Translations under genes and position numbers: made by a program
DNA from: Gammaproteobacteria bacterium
Lineage (GTDB): Bacteria; Pseudomonadota; Gammaproteobacteria; Eutrophobiales; Eutrophobiaceae
Assembly: GCA_947480335.1 (NCBI GenBank)
Contig: CANKCB010000001.1
Location: 1 to 64,000, forward strand
Length of the DNA: 64,000 nucleotides
Reading direction: 5' to 3'
The notes under the pieces: generated by a model
The model's database searches: none
Seen by the model: the letters and a program-made list of their open reading frames with translations, nothing else
What the model was told of the DNA's origin: nothing
In this document: piece after piece, positions 24,870 to 34,725 of the stretch
Numbering within the stretch: the stretch's first letter is position 1
Layout: each line of letters begins with the position of its first letter

Positions 24870-25640
24870 TTATATGTCAAATTCCGCCAGTACCGGAGCA
24901 TGATCCGAGGGCTGCTCCAGTTTGCGTGGCGCAACATCGATCCTGCAACTGGTACAGTGTGTTGCCAAGGCTGTATCAGCAAGAATATGGTCGATTCGAA
25001 GGCCACGGTTTCGTCGAAACCCGGCGGCACGATAATCCCACCAGGAAAAGCGGTTGTCCTGTCGGGGAAACAGGTGATAGCAATCTTTCAAGCCTGCATC
25101 AATCAGATTGAAAAAACTGGCGCGCTCTTGTTCGCTACACAAAACCTTTCCCTGCCATTCAACCGGATCATGCACGTCCTCATCTGTCGGGGCAATATTA
25201 AAATCTCCCAACAATATGCAATGCGTGTGCGTCTGTAATAGTTGTCTTGCATAGGCCTGCAATTGTGACAACCAGTCCAGCTTGTATTGATACTTCTCGG
25301 AACCGACTTCACTACCGTTGGGTATATACAGATTTAAGACGGCGATCTTTTTGACTGTCGCACACAAAACACGTTTTTGTGGATCAGCATAGCCTGGGAA
25401 ACTCGTTGCCACAGATTGCAGCGGTAATTTACTGAGCAGAGCGACTCCGTTATAGGTTTTCTGTCCGGAATAAATTGCCTGATATCCGAGTTGCTCGAAT
25501 GACTGAACCGGAAACAGGTCGTCAGTCATTTTGGTTTCTTGCAGCGCAAGCACGTCGGGCTGGTTTGTGGCCAGCCAGTCCAATACGTGCGTAAGGCGCA
25601 CCCTTAACGAATTAACATTCCATGTGGCAATTCGAAACAT
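24870..25640 (-). CDS. xthA: Exodeoxyribonuclease III
   Basis: The 256-residue length is normal. Endonuclease/exonuclease/phosphatase-fold motifs are present: ATWNVNSLR (metal-binding Asn7), LQETK (Glu34), LYIPNG, LLGDFNIAP (Asp and Asn), and the catalytic SDHAPV at the C-terminus. The enzyme nicks abasic sites and trims 3' blocked ends in base excision repair. It is the third gene of a prlC, SH3-protein, xthA run with gaps of -4 and 13 bases. Confidence 0.93.
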   Translation of the reverse strand: MFRIATWNVNSLRVRLTHVLDWLATNQPDVLALQETKMTDDLFPVQSFEQLGYQAIYSGQKTYNGVALLSKLPLQSVATSFPGYADPQKRVLCATVKKIAVLNLYIPNGSEVGSEKYQYKLDWLSQLQAYARQLLQTHTHCILLGDFNIAPTDEDVHDPVEWQGKVLCSEQERASFFNLIDAGLKDCYHLFPRQDNRFSWWDYRAAGFRRNRGLRIDHILADTALATHCTSCRIDVAPRKLEQPSDHAPVLAEFDI

Positions 25641-25653
25641 GATCGACTATGAA

Positions 25654-26301
25654 CTAGACCCGGAAACCGCCATGACGACGGCGATACATCCAGTCCATCA
25701 GATAAAGACCGGCGATAATTCCGGCAATTAATGCGACTGCAAAGGCTAATAGTAGATATGTCAGAGTGTAATGACCCTCATTGCTATCACTATTGCCAGG
25801 AAGTTCTACCACAGGTTGACCAGCCCCTTCAAAAATCTGTGCCATCTGTACTTCCAATTGCTTCTTTTCCACCGTTAGTTGATCTATTTTTTCATACAAG
25901 GAATCATTATTCAGGTTTTGTCCCAGACGTTTTCTCAGTTCGGCCACTTCAACCTGAAGCTCACCATTTTTGACCATTTCTGTCTTCAACTGTTGATCCT
26001 GTGTTCCATCGGCACTGCTTGCCGTAGTCGTTGCTGACGGTTTGTTCTGCAATAGATAACTGTTATCGATCCAGCCTTCTTGTCCCTCGGCAGTACGCAC
26101 ATACGTTATTTTATCTTCTGACTTGATAACTTCCAGCGATGTTCCTGATCGCACTACCTTGATGATGGGGCTGTCAGTAATCTTGTCCGCATGCAGACCG
26201 ATCTGCAGGCTATTGGTTACATACACTGTCTCAGCAAAGGTGGGACTGACAAATACCATCATCAATATTACCAGGGCCGATTGCAGGAAATGGCAGTTCA
26301 T
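25654..26301 (-). CDS. SH3-domain membrane protein, YgiM/TIGR04211-like
   Basis: The 215-residue protein has a signal peptide (SPTFAET, about residue 25), a bacterial SH3 domain (about 27-90: VTNSLQIGLHADKITDSPIIKVV, TYVRTAEGQEGWI), a coiled-coil stretch (about 110-160: LQVEVAELRKRLGQ, KIDQLTVEKKQLE) and a C-terminal transmembrane helix (about 178-202) with a basic tail. This is the layout of the YgiM family, whose role in the cell envelope is not established. The ATG overlaps the prlC stop by 4 bases. Confidence 0.82.
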   Translation of the reverse strand: MNCHFLQSALVILMMVFVSPTFAETVYVTNSLQIGLHADKITDSPIIKVVRSGTSLEVIKSEDKITYVRTAEGQEGWIDNSYLLQNKPSATTTASSADGTQDQQLKTEMVKNGELQVEVAELRKRLGQNLNNDSLYEKIDQLTVEKKQLEVQMAQIFEGAGQPVVELPGNSDSNEGHYTLTYLLLAFAVALIAGIIAGLYLMDWMYRRRHGGFRV

Positions 26302-28364
26302 CGCGTTGTCTCTGTCACAGCAGCCTCTATACCTGAATGCCTTAACAAGGGAACGACGCTGGGTTTTCTGCCACGAAACTCTATAAACATATCCATTGGA
26401 TCACGTGCTCCGCCTTGCTCCAGAAAGGTATGCAGGAATAACTCACCTGTTTTTCGATTAAATATACCTTCTTCCTCAAATTTTGAGAATGCATCAGCTG
26501 ACAATACTTCGGCCCACTTGTAACTGTAATATCCTGCAGCATAACCTCCGGCAAACACATGAGTGAAACCGTGCTGAAACCGGTTAAAGGCTGGCGGAAG
26601 GATTACCGCCGTTTCACGCCTGACTTCATCGAGCAACTGCTGAATGCGCTGGCAGGAATAATCATTGTTTTCAAGGTGGAGGCGGAAATCAAACAGCGCG
26701 AACTCGAGCTGGCGCACCATCTGCATTGCGCTCTGGAAGTTTTTGGCGAGCAACATTTTGTGGAACAGATCCTGTGGCAAGGCCTCGCCGGTAAGATAGT
26801 GCTTGCCCATAATGTCGAGCAGTTCGCGCTCCCAACACCAGTTTTCCATAATCTGGCTGGGTAATTCAACAGCGTCCCAGGGCACACCATTGATACCGGA
26901 TACCGGTGTATGGTCAATCTGCGTCAGCATGTGTTGCAGGCCGTGCCCAAACTCATGGAACAGGGTTGTCACTTCATCATGGGTCAACAGTGATGGTTGA
27001 TTGTTAATAGGCGGCGTGAAATTACAATTCAGGTAGGCTACTGGCAGCTGCAAATCGTCATTCCGTTTCCTGCGTACAATACATTCGTCCATCCAGGCCC
27101 CGCCACGCTTGTGCTTGCGCGCATACAGATCCAGATAAAAACTGCCACGGTGCGCCCCCTTTTGATCACGAATGACAAAAAAGCGCACATCTTTATGCCA
27201 AACGGGCGTTCCAGTGGTTTCGCTGATTTGCAAACCGTACAACCTCTGGACCAGATTGAACATTCCCGATAGCACGCTGGGAACAGCAAAATAGGGCTTC
27301 AGCTGTTCTTGTGAAAAATCAAATTTATGTTTCCGTAACTTTTCCGAGTAATAGGCAATATCCCATACCTGTAATTTTCCGACCTGAAAATGGTCGTGCG
27401 CGAATGCACACAACTCATCATATTCTGCCCTCGCCGCGGCCTTTGAATGTGCTGTCAGATCATGCAGGAATCCCAATACCTCATCTGGCGTATCAGCCAT
27501 TTTGCGGGCCAGCGAATAATGTGCAAAACTTTCAAAGCCAAGCAAGGTCGCCTTTTGCTTGCGTAAAACCATTATCTGCTCCATCACCCGGCTGTTGTCC
27601 CACTCATGTGCTCCGGGGCCCTGATCGGAGGCACGTGTTGCATATGCGGTATAGATCTGCTCACGCAACGAGGCATCCTCAGCATATTGCATAACCGGAT
27701 AGTACGAAGGGAAATCCAGCGTAAACAACCAGCCCTTTTGTTGCTTGTCTACTGCTGCAGCCGCAGCCTGTTCGATTGCTGACTCTGGCAGCCCCTGCAA
27801 TTGGGCAGGGTCTGTTACCAGTTTTGTCCAGGCTTGTGTTGCATCCAGCAGGTTTTCTTCAAACCGGGTTTCCAGCGCTGTCAGTTCCTGTTGCACCCGT
27901 TTGTACTCTTCCTTCTTGTCCTTGCTCAACGAGACGCCTGACAGATGTAAATCTCGCAGCATATTGGTTATTACTTTCTGTTGCGCATAATCGAGATCTT
28001 TAAACTCATGGCTATCAGCAATTTGTTGATAGGCGCGCCACAAGTCATGATTTTGCATGATGTCGGTGGAATAGTCGGTAAGTTGCGGCAAACAGATATT
28101 ATAAGCCTTGCGCAGTGACTCGCTGTCCACAACGGAATGCATATGTCTGACTGGCGACCAGCATTTATTCAGCTGATCATCCATATCTTCCAGTGGTTCC
28201 ACCAGATTATGCCAGCTGTAATGTGTCTGTTGTGTCAGCAACGCCGACAGTTTTTTACGATTCTGGTCCAGCAGCGACTCTAACGCTGGGATTACATGTT
28301 CCGGGAGGATTCTGTCGAATTGCGGCAGTCCGTCCCGTGCGAGCAAGGGATTATTCATTACCAT
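26298..28364 (-). CDS. prlC: Oligopeptidase A (M3 zinc metallopeptidase)
   Basis: The 688-residue length fits oligopeptidase A. The zinc motif is FHEFGHGLQHML (H470, E471, H474), with the third ligand in WCWERELL (Glu). The N-terminus MNNPLLARDGLPQFDRI is typical; the start could be 28364 or the ATG at 28358. The enzyme degrades short peptides, including signal peptides and proteolysis products, in the cytoplasm. It heads an operon with the SH3 protein and xthA. Confidence 0.95.
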   Translation of the reverse strand: MVMNNPLLARDGLPQFDRILPEHVIPALESLLDQNRKKLSALLTQQTHYSWHNLVEPLEDMDDQLNKCWSPVRHMHSVVDSESLRKAYNICLPQLTDYSTDIMQNHDLWRAYQQIADSHEFKDLDYAQQKVITNMLRDLHLSGVSLSKDKKEEYKRVQQELTALETRFEENLLDATQAWTKLVTDPAQLQGLPESAIEQAAAAAVDKQQKGWLFTLDFPSYYPVMQYAEDASLREQIYTAYATRASDQGPGAHEWDNSRVMEQIMVLRKQKATLLGFESFAHYSLARKMADTPDEVLGFLHDLTAHSKAAARAEYDELCAFAHDHFQVGKLQVWDIAYYSEKLRKHKFDFSQEQLKPYFAVPSVLSGMFNLVQRLYGLQISETTGTPVWHKDVRFFVIRDQKGAHRGSFYLDLYARKHKRGGAWMDECIVRRKRNDDLQLPVAYLNCNFTPPINNQPSLLTHDEVTTLFHEFGHGLQHMLTQIDHTPVSGINGVPWDAVELPSQIMENWCWERELLDIMGKHYLTGEALPQDLFHKMLLAKNFQSAMQMVRQLEFALFDFRLHLENNDYSCQRIQQLLDEVRRETAVILPPAFNRFQHGFTHVFAGGYAAGYYSYKWAEVLSADAFSKFEEEGIFNRKTGELFLHTFLEQGGARDPMDMFIEFRGRKPSVVPLLRHSGIEAAVTETTR

Positions 28365-28547
28365 CTACTTCCAGATTCAGGGTTAATGTTTGCATGATTA
28401 TATCCGAGCTTGGGTTATCTGGCTGTAATCATCGCGTTGGGCAAGAAGAAATTCAAGGCAGGGATGAATCTGCAACAGATCTGACTTCACGCCGAACAGA
28501 TTTGGAATGAACTGGAATTAGACGACGAAATCAGGATTGTTTCTTTA

Positions 28548-28553
28548 TATAAT
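28548..28553 (+). promoter_or_regulatory. Consensus -10 box 6 bases before the ftsY start codon
   Basis: A perfect TATAAT (28548-28553) precedes the ATG at 28560 by only 6 bases. A start at the normal distance would fall on or next to the A of ATG, giving a leaderless mRNA; no Shine-Dalgarno sequence is present. No convincing -35 is seen at 16-18 bases upstream. Confidence 0.4.
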
Positions 28554-28559
28554 CGACAA

Positions 28560-29516
28560 ATGCTGTTTGCCAAAACCAAAACAACTGAAACCAAGACCGG
28601 ACTATGGGCGAGACTGCGTACCGGACTTGAGAAGACACGTGCAGTACTTTTTACCGATCTGGGTGAATTATTTAACCTGAAAAACAGATCACGGGAAGAA
28701 CTGCTTGAGGAAATTGAAAACCGGCTGTTAGCGGCTGACGTAGGCGTTGAAGCCAGCAAGCAAATAATTCGCTCTTTAAGTCAATCTTTACAAAAAAACC
28801 GGATCAACTCATCTGAGGATCTGATCTCGGCCCTGCAGGAACTCATGGTAGGTCTGTTAAAGCCGGTTGAATCAAATCTGGACATTTCCACAGCACATAA
28901 GCCATTTACCATATTGGTGGTTGGAGTTAATGGTGCCGGCAAAACGACAACCATTGGCAAGCTGGCCAACCTGTACAAGGATGACTACAGGGTAATCCTT
29001 GCCGCAGGCGACACTTTCAGGGCGGCAGCCATAGAGCAGTTGCAGTCCTGGGGTGACAGGATACAGATACCGGTAATTACCCACACGCAGGGTGCAGATT
29101 CCTCCGCAGTAATTTACGACAGCCTGCAAGCAGCTCGAGATAAACAGGCCGACATTCTGATTGCAGACACGGCAGGCCGACTACAGAACAAAAGCAATCT
29201 GATTGAAGAACTGAAAAAAATACGACGCACAATTACTAAATTTGATCCGGTCACCGTGGTTGAGACCTTGCTGGTGCTTGATGCAAGCAATGGCCAGAAT
29301 GCGCTGGCTCAGGCAGAACAATTTCATGAGGCTATCGGTATATCCGGCATCGTGCTGACCAAACTTGACGGAACAGCCAAAGGCGGCATCGTGTTTGCTA
29401 TTGCTGGAAAATTACGCATTCCGATTCGCTTTCTGGGTACTGGCGAAAAAATCACGGATCTGATGCCATTCAACGCAGAAAGCTTCGTAACTGCCCTGTT
29501 ATCAACGGAACCATGA
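28560..29516 (+). CDS. ftsY: Signal recognition particle receptor FtsY
   Basis: The 318-residue protein is a nearly bare NG domain. The N domain is residues 15-100; the GTPase has GVNGAGKTTT (122-131), DTAGR, TKLDGTAKGG and the C-terminal GTGEKITDL. The long acidic A domain of E. coli FtsY (497 residues) is missing, as in many bacteria. It docks the SRP-ribosome complex at the inner membrane. It starts the ftsY-ftsE-ftsX-rpoH run; its last bases overlap the ftsE ATG (ATGA). The start is supported by the conserved GLWARLRTGLEKTR near the N-terminus. Confidence 0.95.
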   Translation: MLFAKTKTTETKTGLWARLRTGLEKTRAVLFTDLGELFNLKNRSREELLEEIENRLLAADVGVEASKQIIRSLSQSLQKNRINSSEDLISALQELMVGLLKPVESNLDISTAHKPFTILVVGVNGAGKTTTIGKLANLYKDDYRVILAAGDTFRAAAIEQLQSWGDRIQIPVITHTQGADSSAVIYDSLQAARDKQADILIADTAGRLQNKSNLIEELKKIRRTITKFDPVTVVETLLVLDASNGQNALAQAEQFHEAIGISGIVLTKLDGTAKGGIVFAIAGKLRIPIRFLGTGEKITDLMPFNAESFVTALLSTEP

Positions 29517-30187
29517 TTCAGTTTACTGAGGTATACAAGGCTTACCCGTCTGGCAAGGAGGCGTTAAGGCGTATTAACCTGTTCATCGAACAGGGTGCCA
29601 TGGTATTTATTACGGGTCGTTCAGGCGCAGGCAAAACTACCATGCTCAGGCTGATCGGCCTGATTGAACGTCATTCGCGTGGCCAGATAATCGTGAACAG
29701 CCAGAATCTGGAACGCGTTACCGGAAACCGGATAGCCCTGTTTCGTCGCAGTATTGGTTTTATGTTTCAGGATCACCGCTTACTGAATGATCGCACCGTG
29801 TTTGATAATGTTGCGCTGCCTATGGTAGTAGCAGGTCATTCCTATCAGGAAACCAGAAAACGTGTGCACGCGGCTCTGGACAAGGTTGGTCTGCTGGCCC
29901 AGGAAAAGTCGTTCCCGCTGGCATTGTCTGGCGGCGAACAACAACGTGTTGGCATTGCCAGAGCCGTGGTTCATAGACCCGCTATACTGCTGGCAGACGA
30001 ACCCACGGGTAATCTGGATCCAGCACTATCGTGGGAGAGCATGAAGCTGTTTGAACAATTTAACCAGATTGGTGTCACCGTTGTTATTGCCAGCCATGAT
30101 CTGGAAATGATTAGAAAGCTGAAAAAATCTATCGTTACGCTGAAGTCCGGCAAGCTACTAACGGCTGGCGGAGAAGCTGAGGAATGA
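29513..30187 (+). CDS. ftsE: Cell division ATP-binding protein FtsE
   Basis: The 224-residue ABC ATPase has Walker A GRSGAGKTT (35-43), the Q-loop in GFMFQDHRLL, signature LSGGEQQR, Walker B ILLADEP followed by TGNLDP, and the switch His in VIASHD. With FtsX it links the divisome to septal peptidoglycan hydrolysis. It overlaps ftsY and ftsX by 4 bases (ATGA) on each side, so translation is coupled. Confidence 0.96.
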   Translation: MIQFTEVYKAYPSGKEALRRINLFIEQGAMVFITGRSGAGKTTMLRLIGLIERHSRGQIIVNSQNLERVTGNRIALFRRSIGFMFQDHRLLNDRTVFDNVALPMVVAGHSYQETRKRVHAALDKVGLLAQEKSFPLALSGGEQQRVGIARAVVHRPAILLADEPTGNLDPALSWESMKLFEQFNQIGVTVVIASHDLEMIRKLKKSIVTLKSGKLLTAGGEAEE

Positions 30188-31149
30188 ATAAACGCAGAAA
30201 CAGAAACGGCGTCACAGACGGGTTCAACTACAAAATGAAAGTCTGGCTGTCACAACACAACCAGGCATTTCAAGATAGTCTGGGGCAGTTGCAGCGCAAT
30301 CTTGCCGGCAATCTGTTTTCAATTGCCGTGATCGGCATCTCGCTGGCTTTGCCTGCAGGCTTTTATCTGTTGCTGGACAATGCACAAAAAGTGATGGAAA
30401 ACTGGGACGGCACTATCCAGATAGCGCTGTATCTGCACCCGGAGGTTAGTGATGAACGTGCAGACACAATAAAACAAGAATTGTCAGGACACGCGCTGAT
30501 AGAGCAAGTGACCCTGATTACCAAGGATCAGGCCTTACAGGAATACAAACAATTTTCAGGTTTCGGTGATGCGCTGGATGCGCTGGAAGAAAATCCACTG
30601 CCTTCAATGCTGTTGTTACAACCTCGTACCGAAGTCATCACTACCGAACAAGGCGAAGCCTTACTGGAAGAGTTAGGCAAATTGCCGGAGGTGGAAACCG
30701 CACAATTTGATCGACAGTGGGTTAAACGACTAATCGTAATACTACATATACTCAAACGCGCGGTCGTCATTCTTTCCACATTTTTATCCGTCGCGGTCCT
30801 GCTCATCATCGGCAATACCATAAGACTTTCCATCACCAACAAACGCCACGAAATTGCCATCAATAAACTGTTCGGGGCAACCAATGCATTTATACAAAGG
30901 CCTTTTCTATACAGCGGACTAATCTACGGAATTGCAGGCAGCGCACTGGCCTGGATGTTATTAATCCTGTCCACCGCGATCATGAAGGATCCGGTGAACC
31001 AGCTGGCCACACTCTACAATAGTGAGTTCAGACTGAGCGGGTTAAACGCGTTTGAGCTGTTGATACTAATCGTTATCGGCGGTGGACTGGGTTTATTTGG
31101 CTCCTGGATAGCTGTTGGCCGTCATATACGTGATACGGAACCAACGTAA
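30184..31149 (+). CDS. ftsX: Cell division transmembrane protein FtsX
   Basis: The 321-residue protein has a cytoplasmic N-terminus, four transmembrane helices (about residues 45-65, 190-215, 242-262 and 292-312) and a periplasmic loop between the first two that in other species contacts EnvC-type activators of amidases. It partners FtsE. It overlaps ftsE by 4 bases and ends 114 bases before rpoH. Confidence 0.94.
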   Translation: MNKRRNRNGVTDGFNYKMKVWLSQHNQAFQDSLGQLQRNLAGNLFSIAVIGISLALPAGFYLLLDNAQKVMENWDGTIQIALYLHPEVSDERADTIKQELSGHALIEQVTLITKDQALQEYKQFSGFGDALDALEENPLPSMLLLQPRTEVITTEQGEALLEELGKLPEVETAQFDRQWVKRLIVILHILKRAVVILSTFLSVAVLLIIGNTIRLSITNKRHEIAINKLFGATNAFIQRPFLYSGLIYGIAGSALAWMLLILSTAIMKDPVNQLATLYNSEFRLSGLNAFELLILIVIGGGLGLFGSWIAVGRHIRDTEPT

Positions 31150-31201
31150 CCTGTTGTTTATATAGTATTATTTATGGCTGTATTGTTGGCTTAAGGCATG
31201 T

Positions 31202-31228
31202 TTGGCACTCTATCTTACAGAGTGCTAA
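31202..31228. promoter_or_regulatory. CIRCE-like element (HrcA operator) upstream of rpoH
   Basis: The sequence TTGGCACTC (31202-31210), a 9-base spacer, then GAGTGCTAA (31220-31228) matches CIRCE (TTAGCACTC-N9-GAGTGCTAA) at 17 of 18 arm positions with the exact spacer. It lies 36 bases before the rpoH ATG. CIRCE is bound by the heat-shock repressor HrcA, usually at groESL and dnaK. hrcA is not in the window. Confidence 0.8.
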
Positions 31229-31263
31229 ACTTGCAGGTAATAGAAACAAACAGGACTATTACC

Positions 31264-32103
31264 ATGAATCTACAAATCGCTGTTCCGGTCGGTTCGCTGG
31301 AGTCATACATACACGCAGTCAACGTGATTCCGATGCTGTCCAAGGAACGAGAACAGGAGTTGGTCACTCGCCTGCGTACGAACGAAGATCTGGAAGCCGC
31401 CAGAGAGCTGGTGCTTTCCCACCTCCGTTTTGTGGTCAAGGTCGCGCGCGGTTATAACGGCTATGGTTTACCACAGGCCGATCTGATCCAGGAAGGCAAT
31501 ATTGGGTTGATGAAAGCCGTAAAACGGTTTGACCCGGCCTTTGGTGTCAGGTTGGTGTCATTTGCTGTGCACTGGATCCGTGCGGAAATCCATGAATATA
31601 TATTACGTAACTGGCGCATTGTTAAGGTTGCTACCACCAAAGCTCAGCGCAAGCTGTTCTTTAACCTCCGCTCTGCCAAACAACGATTGGGCTGGCTTAA
31701 TCGCGAAGAGATTGATTCCGTGGCCAAGGATCTGGGCGTACAACCGAGCGATGTCATTGAGATGGAAAAACGTATGGCTTCTCATGACGCTTCCTTTGAT
31801 GGCACAGCCGCCGATGACGAAGATGATGTGGTTTCTCCCGCATTGTATATTGAGGATCAGCGCAATGGGCCTGAACAGCAGATGGAAATGTCTCAAAACG
31901 AGACCGGTGATCATGAAAATCTGAAACAGGCGCTGGAATCGCTGGATGACCGTAGCCAGATGATCATACGTAAACGCTGGCTCGATAACGACAAGCTGAC
32001 CTTGCAGGAGCTGGCCGGGCAATTCAATGTTTCGGCTGAACGAATCCGCCAGCTTGAGGTAAATGCAATGAAAAGCCTGAAGCAGGCCATGCTGCTGGTG
32101 TGA
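31264..32103 (+). CDS. rpoH: RNA polymerase heat-shock sigma factor RpoH (sigma-32)
   Basis: ATG 31264 is chosen over an upstream in-frame ATG (31198) because AGGA lies 8 bases before it, [16 protein letters not shown] is the usual N-terminus, and the upstream start would place CIRCE inside the gene. The 279-residue protein has region 2 ([37 protein letters not shown]), the RpoH box-like segment [11 protein letters not shown], and region 4 helix-turn-helix ([21 protein letters not shown]). It directs transcription of heat-shock genes. The CIRCE-like element suggests repression by HrcA in addition to the usual post-transcriptional control. Confidence 0.95.
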   Translation: MNLQIAVPVGSLESYIHAVNVIPMLSKEREQELVTRLRTNEDLEAARELVLSHLRFVVKVARGYNGYGLPQADLIQEGNIGLMKAVKRFDPAFGVRLVSFAVHWIRAEIHEYILRNWRIVKVATTKAQRKLFFNLRSAKQRLGWLNREEIDSVAKDLGVQPSDVIEMEKRMASHDASFDGTAADDEDDVVSPALYIEDQRNGPEQQMEMSQNETGDHENLKQALESLDDRSQMIIRKRWLDNDKLTLQELAGQFNVSAERIRQLEVNAMKSLKQAMLLV

Positions 32104-32223
32104 GCGGACCACCGTAGTAATGTGAACCACAAAGAAATCGACAAGCGCGCAAAGAGGTTCTAGACTTAAAGACAGTGGTAATTTCCAGTTTTGCCAGACC
32201 ATAACACAGGAAGGGGGTGCTTA

Positions 32224-32748
32224 ATGAGTCGAAGGCTTTACTTTGTTTTGCCAGATATCGAGACTTCGCGCAAGGTTGAGCGTGAGCTACTGCTTGCACA
32301 CATGGAATCAAAGCGCATGCATTTTCTAGGCAAGCGCGGTGTTGACATGAAGGATTTGCCCGAAGCCACAGCTGCACACAAAACCAACCTATTGCGCGGG
32401 CTCTATATTGGTTTTTTTGCCGGTATTATCACCGGCTTGCTCGCTGGATTTTACCTGTACTTTAATCCGGGTCTGCTCGGCATGCAGATTCCCCCGTTCA
32501 TCATTTTCATTTGTGCAATTGTAGGCGCCATCCTTGGTGCGTGGATATCCGGGCCACTGATAGGCGCGAGTACGCCCAATTCCAGCATACAGTCATACAC
32601 CCCTCTGCTGCACAAAGGTCACGTGTTATTAATTCTGGATGTACCGCCCAAACGTACCGAAGAAATCCGTAAACTGATAAATTCAATCTATCCGCAGGAA
32701 GATGCCAGACAAGCCGTTTCAACCGGCAACATTGTGGGAGCAACCTGA
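32224..32748 (+). CDS. DUF1269-like membrane protein
   Basis: ATG 32224 is preceded by AGGAAGGGGG; an upstream in-frame ATG (32191) has no such site. The 174-residue protein has a cytoplasmic N-terminal part (RRLYFVLPDIETSRKVEREL), two transmembrane helices with glycine zippers (about 58-83 and 92-118: GAILGAWISGPLIG), and a C-terminal soluble part with HVLLILDVPPKRTEEI. The layout resembles DUF1269 and glycine-zipper membrane proteins of unknown function. It stands alone between rpoH and the convergent ctaB. Confidence 0.7.
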   Translation: MSRRLYFVLPDIETSRKVERELLLAHMESKRMHFLGKRGVDMKDLPEATAAHKTNLLRGLYIGFFAGIITGLLAGFYLYFNPGLLGMQIPPFIIFICAIVGAILGAWISGPLIGASTPNSSIQSYTPLLHKGHVLLILDVPPKRTEEIRKLINSIYPQEDARQAVSTGNIVGAT

Positions 32749-32783
32749 AACTACCGGCAGCGGCCGGCTTGCTAAATATACTT

Positions 32784-33701
32784 CTAGAGTCCGTCGTAGA
32801 GCCTGAGCACAACAGGCAGATAGTGATCAGCGAGCAGGAAGCCAAACAGAGCCATTAAATAGACTATGGAGTACGAAAAAGTCTTCATTGCTAGCCGGTT
32901 ACCGTGATCAAACTGCATACGTATTGCCAGATACAGAAAAATGCCGCTCAGTATTATTGCGCCAAACAAATACATCACTCCGCTCATATAAAACACAAAC
33001 GGCAACAGGCTGACCAGAAATAAAACCACGGTGTAGAACAGGATGTGCAATCGTGTGAATTCGTGACCGTGCGTTACCGGCAACATTGGAATTCCGGCCC
33101 TCGCATATTCTTCACAACGATAGATTGCCAACGCCCAGAAGTGCGGCGGCGTCCAGGCAAAAATTATCAGAAACAATAATAAAGAGTTCGGTTCCAGTGT
33201 GCCGGTGACTGCCGTCCAACCCAGAACGGGCGGCGCAGCCCCGGAGGCTCCGCCGATGACAATATTCTGCGGTGTCGCCCGCTTCAAATACATGGAATAA
33301 ATAAATCCGTAACCAATCAATGAGGCCAGAGTTAATACGGCTGTCAGTGTATTTACCAGAAACACCAGTATGGCCATGGAGATTGCACACAGTGCCATGG
33401 CAAAAATAACGGCGGACTCCATAGACAGATTTCCCTTCGGCAGGGGTCTTTGTTTGGTGCGTAACATGATTGCATCAACGCGCTGATCAACCACATGATT
33501 GATAACCGCTGCAGAGGCGGCAGCAAGACCAATGCCCAGAGTACCAAAAATCAACGCATCTAGAGGCACCATGCCGGGAACGGCCAGGAACATGCCAACA
33601 ACGGCGGTGAATACAATCAGCGCGACAATTTTAGGCTTGCATAAACCCAGATAATCACGCCAGACAAAGGGGCGTTCTGTGATTAGAACAGATTCTTTCA
33701 A
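32784..33701 (-). CDS. ctaB: Protohaem IX farnesyltransferase (haem O synthase)
   Basis: The 305-residue UbiA-fold protein has eight or nine transmembrane helices and the prenyl-diphosphate binding motif [19 protein letters not shown] with its aspartates, plus the second DxxxD-like loop further on. It converts haem B to haem O, which CtaA turns into haem A for the two oxidases next door. Its start overlaps the ctaA stop by 4 bases. Confidence 0.95.
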   Translation of the reverse strand: MKESVLITERPFVWRDYLGLCKPKIVALIVFTAVVGMFLAVPGMVPLDALIFGTLGIGLAAASAAVINHVVDQRVDAIMLRTKQRPLPKGNLSMESAVIFAMALCAISMAILVFLVNTLTAVLTLASLIGYGFIYSMYLKRATPQNIVIGGASGAAPPVLGWTAVTGTLEPNSLLLFLIIFAWTPPHFWALAIYRCEEYARAGIPMLPVTHGHEFTRLHILFYTVVLFLVSLLPFVFYMSGVMYLFGAIILSGIFLYLAIRMQFDHGNRLAMKTFSYSIVYLMALFGFLLADHYLPVVLRLYDGL

Positions 33702-34723
33702 TCTGGCTTACCTGAAAGACTGCCCGCCTGTCGCGTGTAAAATAGCAATGCGCCCATGGTAGACAATAACAGGCTGGCCACGCCATTATGGAAAACAGCA
33801 ATGGCAATAGGCAGCTTGAAAGCAACATTGGCTACGCCCAAACTGAATTGTACCAACAAGACAGACAACAACAGCTTGCCTACACGCTTGATGGCTGCGT
33901 TAGATTGCTTGATTGCAGCAAGTGAGATCAGGCTCACAAAAATCAAAGTGATTACCGCGCCCATACGATGACTGACATGAACAGCGGTGCGTGCGGCTGT
34001 ATCCAGCACACCAAACTCATAATCCACACCAAGCCCTCTCCAGGGAATAAAACCCTCTCTAAAGTTCATCGAAGGCCACCAACTGCCCTGGCAGGCAGGC
34101 AAATCTGGACAAACCAGCGCGGCATAGTTGGCACTGGTCCAGCCGCCGAGCGAAATCTGCATATAGACTACCACCAGACCGACAACAGCCCAGCGGCCGA
34201 GGTTTCCGGAGAGGGGAGCATTTGATTGTGTCTGCCCGACAGGCAGCAATCCCAACATTTGCCAGACCAGTATCAGCAGTATCGTCATGCCTCCCAGCAG
34301 GTGCCCCATTACCACAATTGGTTTTAACAACAACGTGACAGTCCACATTCCCAACAGGGCCTGGAACACCACCAGTCCAAGCAAAAAGAAAGGCGTCCAG
34401 CGAAGCTGTCCGGTTAGCCGTCGTTGATTCAGAGAAACTATCGACATAACCAGAATCAGGAGCCCGAGCCCGCCAGCGGCATAGCGGTGCACCATCTCTT
34501 TCCAGGCCTTGCCTTGTTCCAGCGGCCTGTCAGGATATAGCTGATTGGCCTGTTCAACATGCCTCTCCTGCTCTGGCACTACCAGTTGTCCATAACATCC
34601 TGGCCAGTCCGGGCATCCCAGCCCTGCATTCGAAAGTCTTGTATAGGCGCCCAGTACGATGACCACCAACGCAAATACCATGGTGATGCGAGTCAGCGTT
34701 AATAATAGTTTGTCAGTTTGCAT
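33698..34723 (-). CDS. ctaA: Haem A synthase (COX15/CtaA)
   Basis: The 341-residue protein has eight predicted helices and the paired His residues of COX15: VHRYAAGG and the VxMGHLLGG segment in the first half, VHVSHRMGA and [10 protein letters not shown] in the second. The N-terminal signature [21 protein letters not shown], including a Cys pair, is typical of the proteobacterial type. It oxidises the methyl of haem O to formyl to give haem A. The gene is flanked by the Sco-like gene (2 bases) and ctaB (overlap). Confidence 0.95.
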   Translation of the reverse strand: MQTDKLLLTLTRITMVFALVVIVLGAYTRLSNAGLGCPDWPGCYGQLVVPEQERHVEQANQLYPDRPLEQGKAWKEMVHRYAAGGLGLLILVMSIVSLNQRRLTGQLRWTPFFLLGLVVFQALLGMWTVTLLLKPIVVMGHLLGGMTILLILVWQMLGLLPVGQTQSNAPLSGNLGRWAVVGLVVVYMQISLGGWTSANYAALVCPDLPACQGSWWPSMNFREGFIPWRGLGVDYEFGVLDTAARTAVHVSHRMGAVITLIFVSLISLAAIKQSNAAIKRVGKLLLSVLLVQFSLGVANVAFKLPIAIAVFHNGVASLLLSTMGALLFYTRQAGSLSGKPD

Positions 34724-34725
34724 AC

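Noticed and set aside
28560-29516. FtsY as a truncated gene
   Set aside because: The NG domain is complete; only the poorly conserved acidic A domain is missing, which is common.
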